Shown here in pieces: positions 6,338-10,566 of a stretch of 10,566 nucleotides of DNA (position 1 is its first letter; each line of letters begins with the position of its first letter). The notes beneath the pieces were generated by a model. It saw only the letters and a program-made list of their open reading frames with translations, did no database searches and was not told the DNA's origin. The stretch is taken from positions 1 through 10,566 of the forward strand of contig CAVSDF010000011.1 of NCBI GenBank assembly GCA_963726715.1, written 5' to 3'. Source of the DNA: CAVSDF01 sp963726715. Its GTDB lineage: Bacteria; Bacteroidota; Rhodothermia; Rhodothermales; BA12. A program made the position numbers and the translations under genes.

Positions 6338-7854
6338 GCGGACGGGGGCGAGGCGAGGCGGGAGACGTGTCGCCGAAGACGACGGACATCCGGGTGCGCG
6401 GCGAGGGCGGCGCCGCTTGCCACGACCGTGAGCAGCGCGATGGCCACGCGGACGGGAACGCTCAGTCCGCCGCTGAGGGTGATGACGGCCGCCGTGACCA
6501 GCGCCACGGCCATGACGAGGAGCACCCGGTCGTCGGCACGCGCGCCGACCGGCCCGTCTGCGCCGCTGCGGTGCAGCGCGAGTGGCGCCACGCTGCTGCC
6601 GAGCACGATGGCGAGGGCCGCCGCCACCGCAACGCCGAGGCCTCCGCCGCCGCTTCCGTCCATCCGGCCGCCGATCCATCCGAAGAGCGGGCCGAGCGTG
6701 ACGACGGCGAGCGCGGTGGTCGCGTGTCCGGCGAAGACGGGAGCCAGCCGCCCGCGGCCCACGTGGTCGAAGTACGCCGGGCCAGAGAGGGCGTTGAGGA
6801 ACCACGCGGTCGTGAGAACGGCGTAGAGAATCTCGAAGGTCGGGTCGCGCCTGTCGAGCCACGCCATCGCGGCGAGGGGCGCGCCGAGGATCAGCACAGG
6901 CAGTGCAAGCCCGACGAGGGCGGCCGAGACGCGCAGGGACGTCGCGTACAGGCGCCCGATCCGGTCGGGTGCCTCGGCACTCATCCGGGCGATGGCGGGC
7001 ACGAGGGCCTGCTGCGCCGATACGACGACCCCGCGGAGTGGAAGCGCGAGCTTGGTGGCCACCTCGTAGTGGCCGGCGAGTTCGACGCCGCCGACGCGCC
7101 CGATGAGCAGCTTGGCGAGCGGATCGGCGAGCAGGTTGACGAGCGAGATCCCCTGCCACGTCGCCCCGTACCCGGCGATCCGGCGGAACGCCGCCCACTG
7201 CCACCGCACCGGCACGACCGTCAGGCCCGGAAGCGCCCGCCGCAGCAGCAGCCACGCCACCGCGCCCACCCCGAGCGCCTGCGCGATCAGCGCCTGCGCG
7301 TAGCCGACGAGGCCGCGCGCCGGCACCCACGCGAGGACGAAGCCGAACCCGACCACGCTGCCCGCGATGGCGAGGGCGTTGCGCACGTGTACGCGCTGCG
7401 CGCCGTCGAGGCAGGCGAGGCAGGACGACTGGAAGGCATTGGCGGTGAGGAGGGCGAGCGTCCACGGCAGGAGCGTGAGCGCATCGCCGAAGAAGGCGGT
7501 GGCGGACGGGTCCCAGAAGAACCGCAGCACGGACGGCAGCAGCGGCGCGAGGCCGAGCGCGGCCAGGCCGACGAGAACGGCCGACGAGATCACAGCCGTC
7601 TCGGCGACCCGCGCGGCTTCGTTCGTCTCGCCGCGCCCGAGGTGGAGTGAGATGTAGCGCAGCGCCCCTGCACCCATCCCGAACTCGGCAATCCCTCCGG
7701 CGAGTGCCACCGCCCCCACCGACGCCCACACGCCGAACCGCGCCTCCCCGACGCTCCCGAGCAGGATCCGGTACGAGATGAGCGTCACCCCGGCCGTGAG
7801 CACGACTTGAAGCGCCGACCCGGCGACCCCGGCAGCGACCACACGGCGGTTCAT
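6334..7854 (-). CDS. Wzx-type lipid-linked oligosaccharide flippase (MOP superfamily)
   Basis: A 506-residue integral membrane protein of the polysaccharide exporter branch of the MOP superfamily, expected to flip the undecaprenyl-linked repeat unit from the cytoplasmic to the periplasmic leaflet. Seen: the N-terminus MNRRVVAAGVAGSALQVVLT, then a regular series of about 12-14 hydrophobic helices. A pattern near residues 55-75 (AEFGMGAGALRYIS) resembles the usual Wzx region after helix 2, and a mid-protein segment (FRRIAGYGATWQGISLVNLL) begins the second half-repeat. A glycine-rich loop (MDGSGGGGLGV) lies late in the protein. The C-terminus is short and basic (RRLRRHVSRLASPPSA). Start chosen by the 4-base ATGA overlap with the polymerase stop and a GAGG 7 bases upstream; the open frame before it would only read through the polymerase gene. 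Its own stop overlaps the GT-E start by 4 bases. Length is normal and no damage is seen. Confidence 0.92.
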   Translation of the reverse strand: MNRRVVAAGVAGSALQVVLTAGVTLISYRILLGSVGEARFGVWASVGAVALAGGIAEFGMGAGALRYISLHLGRGETNEAARVAETAVISSAVLVGLAALGLAPLLPSVLRFFWDPSATAFFGDALTLLPWTLALLTANAFQSSCLACLDGAQRVHVRNALAIAGSVVGFGFVLAWVPARGLVGYAQALIAQALGVGAVAWLLLRRALPGLTVVPVRWQWAAFRRIAGYGATWQGISLVNLLADPLAKLLIGRVGGVELAGHYEVATKLALPLRGVVVSAQQALVPAIARMSAEAPDRIGRLYATSLRVSAALVGLALPVLILGAPLAAMAWLDRRDPTFEILYAVLTTAWFLNALSGPAYFDHVGRGRLAPVFAGHATTALAVVTLGPLFGWIGGRMDGSGGGGLGVAVAAALAIVLGSSVAPLALHRSGADGPVGARADDRVLLVMAVALVTAAVITLSGGLSVPVRVAIALLTVVASGAALAAHPDVRRLRRHVSRLASPPSA

Positions 7855-9317
7855 GACGATGCCTCGTGCGTCGGCTCGACCACCGCAGGGAGCGCCGCCA
7901 TCCGGCGCTGCGCGCGGGCGTAGGCGCCGCACGCCACGCCGCCCATCAACCCGAACGCGAGCAGACTGTCGCTGTTGTGGAAGGGGTTCGCCGTGACCGT
8001 CGAGACGACGAACGCGAGGAGCACGAGCGCCGCCGAGAAGCCCGCCGTAGCGGCGAGCGGATCTGCGGCAGCCCCGCGCCAGTGGGCGCGCAGGCCTTCG
8101 CGTATCGCGTGGATCCAGAACGTGGCGATGAGCGGCATCCCCCATGCACCGAAACGAAAGAGAAGGCCCACGTACCCGTTGTGCGTGAACGTCTTCGTCG
8201 TGGTGGTCTGGCTGATGATGTCGAAGTACGTGTAGCTGTTGCCGAGCCCGTGGCCGAGGATTGGGTTGGCGCGGATGTAGGCTAGGGCGCCCTGCGCTTC
8301 GTAGAGACGGCTCAGAAACGAGATGTCGCTCGTCGCGGCGGTGCGCACCGAGAGCAGGCGCTTGAGGAAGGCAGCGGCGATCACCGCGAACTCGTTGCCG
8401 AGGAGCACGACGGCGGCAAGACCGAGAAGGCCCCCGACGAGGACCCCGCCCACGACGACGCGCCGCCGCTGCACCGCCCGCCCGAGGCCAAAGGTGAGCA
8501 CGAGCCCCAGGGCCACCATGATCCACATCGCCCGGCTCTGCGTGACCGCGAGCGCGGCCCCACACACCCCGAAAACCCCGGCGAGCATCACCGTCACCGG
8601 GCGCGACCGCGAGGTGCTTGCCAGCCCGGTGCTGAACACGGCCCCCATCATGAGCACGAGATCGTTCACCGACACGCGCCGCCCCGTCAGCACATCGGCG
8701 ACGACGGCCTGGGCGATCAGCTCCCGGTAGTTGATCAGGTTTCGGACGGCGATGAACACAGGAATCCACAGCACCACGCCGATGAGGAGAGGCAGGGCAC
8801 GCCGGTCGCGCTCGATGGCCTCGCGGACGGGGAAGAAGAAGGCGAGGTTGGCGATGGCCACGGCCTCGCTCTGGTACTCGCCGAAGTCGGCGCCGAGGAG
8901 AAACCAGACCGGCGTGAGCGCGAACACGACGACGAGAAAGATCAAAAGCGCCTGATCTCCAGCGTTGTGGGCGATCGGTTCGCGCAGTACCACCACGCGC
9001 AGCCCGAACCACCCGGCGAGATAGCCGAGGTAATAGAGGCCGTAGACGACTTCCTCGATTTGGATGCCGGGGTTGTAGCCGATCGTGAAGACCGAGAGCG
9101 CGAGCACGGCCACGAGGTTGGCAAGCGGGTGGCGCAGCAGCACCCAGCCCGTCGCCAAACCCGCCAGTAGCGCAGGCGCGGCAAGGAGCGCGAGCGGCGG
9201 AGCGCCGACGGCCACGAGAAGCGGTACGCTGAGTAGGCACAGGCCGAGCACCGCCGCGACGCCCGCGTCAGCCCACGTCAGGCGCTCGGTGCGCAGCGGT
9301 CCCGCCGTCTCGTTCAT
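7851..9317 (-). CDS. O-antigen ligase / Wzy-type polymerase membrane protein
   Basis: A 488-residue multi-spanning membrane protein of the O-antigen ligase/polymerase (Wzy_C) superfamily. Beside a Wzz regulator and a flippase it most likely joins lipid-linked repeat units at the periplasmic face. A ligase role cannot be excluded, because the two activities share this fold. Visible: roughly a dozen hydrophobic segments; TQSRAMWI at about 259-266, the position of the conserved Arg loop; a large soluble loop at about 315-390 with FLSRLYEAQGALAYI, then ANPILGHGLGNSY and THNGYVGLLFRFG, the Arg- and His-containing signature of the family; then further helices and a short soluble tail. The chosen ATG at 9317 overlaps the Wzz stop by one base and gives a start typical for the family (MNETAGPLRTERLTW). 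The stop overlaps the flippase start (ATGA). No frame problem is seen. Confidence 0.9.
   Translation of the reverse strand: MNETAGPLRTERLTWADAGVAAVLGLCLLSVPLLVAVGAPPLALLAAPALLAGLATGWVLLRHPLANLVAVLALSVFTIGYNPGIQIEEVVYGLYYLGYLAGWFGLRVVVLREPIAHNAGDQALLIFLVVVFALTPVWFLLGADFGEYQSEAVAIANLAFFFPVREAIERDRRALPLLIGVVLWIPVFIAVRNLINYRELIAQAVVADVLTGRRVSVNDLVLMMGAVFSTGLASTSRSRPVTVMLAGVFGVCGAALAVTQSRAMWIMVALGLVLTFGLGRAVQRRRVVVGGVLVGGLLGLAAVVLLGNEFAVIAAAFLKRLLSVRTAATSDISFLSRLYEAQGALAYIRANPILGHGLGNSYTYFDIISQTTTTKTFTHNGYVGLLFRFGAWGMPLIATFWIHAIREGLRAHWRGAAADPLAATAGFSAALVLLAFVVSTVTANPFHNSDSLLAFGLMGGVACGAYARAQRRMAALPAVVEPTHEASS
7862..7865 (-). promoter_or_regulatory. Shine-Dalgarno-like GAGG for the flippase gene
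   Basis: GAGG on the minus strand, 7 bases before the ATG at 7854 and inside the end of the polymerase gene. With the ATGA overlap it fixes the flippase start, although the same frame stays open far upstream. Confidence 0.5.
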
Positions 9318-10566
9318 CACGGGTGCGAGGCCTCCGCGCGCAGACGGGACAGAACGCCTCGTCCCTGACGGCGCCAGAGGTACCAGAGCAGCACTGCGGC
9401 GATGCTCACGAGGAGCGCCGAGACGGTTGCGATAATCACCAGAATCCATCGCTTCGGGCTGTCCTTCCGCGTCGGCGCGACGGCAGCGTCGAGAACCTGC
9501 ACCGGGTCGGTGCGGCGCTGCTCCTCGAGCTTGGCGGCCTCGTAGAGAGGCGCAACGGCTTCGAGGACGCTCTTCTGCACCAGCCGCTCGCGCTCGAGGT
9601 CGGCGTACTCGCGCACCACCTGCGGCATCCCCTCGGGCGAGACGGGAAGCGAGCGCTCACCGCCCGCCTGCGCCCGCTCGTACGCCTGCGAGGCGACACT
9701 GAGGGCGCTCTCGGCGGCCCGAAGCTCAGGCGACTCGGCCCCGAACTGCTGGCGCAGCGCCTCCACCTGGATCTGCTGGCGCACCTGCTCGCTGCGCATC
9801 GCCGACAGTTGCAAGAAGTACGCCTGCGTCTGCGCGCCGATGTCGATCACGCCGTAGCGCTGCTGGAAGGCTTTGGTGGCGTCGAGGAGCGAGTCGACGT
9901 CTCGGTTGGCCTGTTGGTAGCGGGCCTCGATGAAGACGCGGTACGAGGCCGCGTTCACGGTGGCAAGGGTGTTGCTGCGCCCGATGAGGGCACGGGCGAA
10001 GAAGTTGGCCATGTCCGCCGCGCGGCGCGGGCTCGGGTCGAGGACGGAGACGAACAGGTATTCGTACTCGTTGTCGACGCCGAAGGTGGCGCGCCGCTGG
10101 AGCTCTTCGAGGGTGGCCGCGCGCGGGTTCTCCTCGTCGTCCATCTCGTACGCGCGCACGAGGTCGAAGCTGTCGATGGCCGCCTCTGCGACCTGTCGGC
10201 TCGTGAGGATAGCGAGGCTGCGCGAGTACTGGTTCGCCTGCATGCCGCTCCCGAGAAAGCGCGCCGCCGTACGCGCCCCACCGCCACCGAGGAGCGACGA
10301 GAGCAGACCGCTCGACTGGTCGGGCACGAGCATGCTCGTCGACGCCCGGTACTCGTTCGGCAGTAGCAGCGACAGGCCCGCGCTCGCAAGCGCCACGAGA
10401 ACGACGGCGATCCCGACGAACCACCGCCCCCGGTAGAGCGCGGCGCCCATCTCCCACCCGAACGACCGGATGGTCGCGCGGCGCGCGTCATCGTCGGTGT
10501 CCGGCGGTGGTGGAGCGTGTCCGAAGGGGGGCGACTCGCGGAGAACCGGCGCGTCCCCGGTGGCGT
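9317..10566 (-). CDS. Wzz-type polysaccharide chain-length regulator (5' end outside window)
   Basis: Inner-membrane polysaccharide co-polymerase that would set chain length together with the polymerase encoded next. The frame is open to the right edge, so the true start is not visible. An ATG at 10450 exists, but 38 in-frame codons before it encode a proline- and Asp-rich cytoplasmic tail ending in IRSFGWE, which reads as real protein. Seen in the 415 visible residues: a first membrane helix shortly after RGRWFVG, followed by LLPNEYRASTSMLVP, the usual Wzz N-terminal domain pattern; a long polar, Gln/Glu/Ala-rich helical middle expected in the periplasm; then a proline-containing stretch (VAPTRKDSPKRW) leading into a second helix and a short basic tail. 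There is no Walker-type tyrosine-kinase domain, so it is a Wzz-like protein and not a Wzc-type autokinase. Its TGA shares one base with the next ATG (TGATG). Family is confident; the exact polymer is unknown. Confidence 0.9.
   Translation of the reverse strand, partial: ATGDAPVLRESPPFGHAPPPPDTDDDARRATIRSFGWEMGAALYRGRWFVGIAVVLVALASAGLSLLLPNEYRASTSMLVPDQSSGLLSSLLGGGGARTAARFLGSGMQANQYSRSLAILTSRQVAEAAIDSFDLVRAYEMDDEENPRAATLEELQRRATFGVDNEYEYLFVSVLDPSPRRAADMANFFARALIGRSNTLATVNAASYRVFIEARYQQANRDVDSLLDATKAFQQRYGVIDIGAQTQAYFLQLSAMRSEQVRQQIQVEALRQQFGAESPELRAAESALSVASQAYERAQAGGERSLPVSPEGMPQVVREYADLERERLVQKSVLEAVAPLYEAAKLEEQRRTDPVQVLDAAVAPTRKDSPKRWILVIIATVSALLVSIAAVLLWYLWRRQGRGVLSRLRAEASHP
9331..9335 (-). 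promoter_or_regulatory. Shine-Dalgarno-like GGAGG for the polymerase gene
   Basis: The minus strand reads GGAGG 13 bases before the ATG at 9317, inside the last codons of the Wzz gene. The spacing is slightly long. Together with the TGATG junction it supports the 9317 start over an in-frame ATG at 9449, which would overlap the Wzz gene by 133 bases and add a non-conserved Arg/Pro-rich leader. Confidence 0.5.

Noticed and set aside
6367..7650. Plus-strand open frame of 427 codons opposite the flippase
   Set aside because: Charged low-complexity product without a domain; the minus strand encodes a clear membrane transporter.
9318..9449. Upstream ATG at 9449 as start of the polymerase
   Set aside because: It would add 44 Arg/Pro-rich residues and overlap the Wzz C-terminal coding region. 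The TGATG junction and GGAGG favour 9317.
9323..10366. Plus-strand open frame opposite the Wzz gene
   Set aside because: Antisense shadow in a high-GC gene; the minus-strand Wzz signature is strong.
1..10566. CRISPR array, tRNA or rRNA genes, riboswitch
   Set aside because: No short regularly spaced repeats and no recognisable RNA gene sequence; nearly all of the window is protein-coding.

Overview
The window is a high-GC segment (about 70% by eye) in which every credible gene lies on the minus strand, so the biological order runs from the right edge to the left. It is a cell-surface polysaccharide cluster of the Wzx/Wzy type, which points to a Gram-negative-like envelope. The organism cannot be named from this sequence. 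The protein style and GC would fit a Rhodothermota-like (for example Rubricoccaceae-like) bacterium, but that is only an impression.

Layout in transcription order: a Wzz-type chain-length regulator cut by the right edge (10566-9317); an O-antigen ligase/Wzy-type polymerase (9317-7851); a Wzx-type flippase (7854-6334); a GT4 glycosyltransferase, here GT-E (6337-5150); a heavily deleted GT4 remnant, GT-C (5150-4634); two near-duplicate GT4 genes, GT-B (4641-3397) and GT-A (3307-2078), separated by a truncated leftover of a third gene (3404-3300); an intact GT4 gene, GT-D (2085-895); a 141-base gap; and an FkbM-family methyltransferase (753-1) whose frame is broken five times and which runs off the left edge.

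From Wzz to GT-D each gene start overlaps the previous stop or open frame by 1, 4 or 8 bases, so this looks like one translationally coupled operon. Inferred pathway: the glycosyltransferases build a lipid-linked repeat unit on the cytoplasmic face, the FkbM enzyme would O-methylate a sugar, the flippase moves the unit across the inner membrane, and the polymerase and Wzz extend it to a controlled length. No initiating polyprenyl-phosphate sugar transferase and no export channel is visible here.

The most notable signal is the duplicated block 2029-3306 / 3348-4640. Its outer parts are identical or nearly so (425 bases with no differences; 599 bases with three), but about 255-270 bases in the middle are clearly divergent. 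The middle encodes the first half of the sugar-donor domain. The edges are sharp and near codon boundaries, so the two enzymes look like mosaics sharing one chassis with two different central modules. Around them lie a deleted GT, a hybrid 34-codon leftover and a multi-frameshift methyltransferase. This may be a recombining, decaying surface-sugar locus, but part of it may also be assembly or consensus error.
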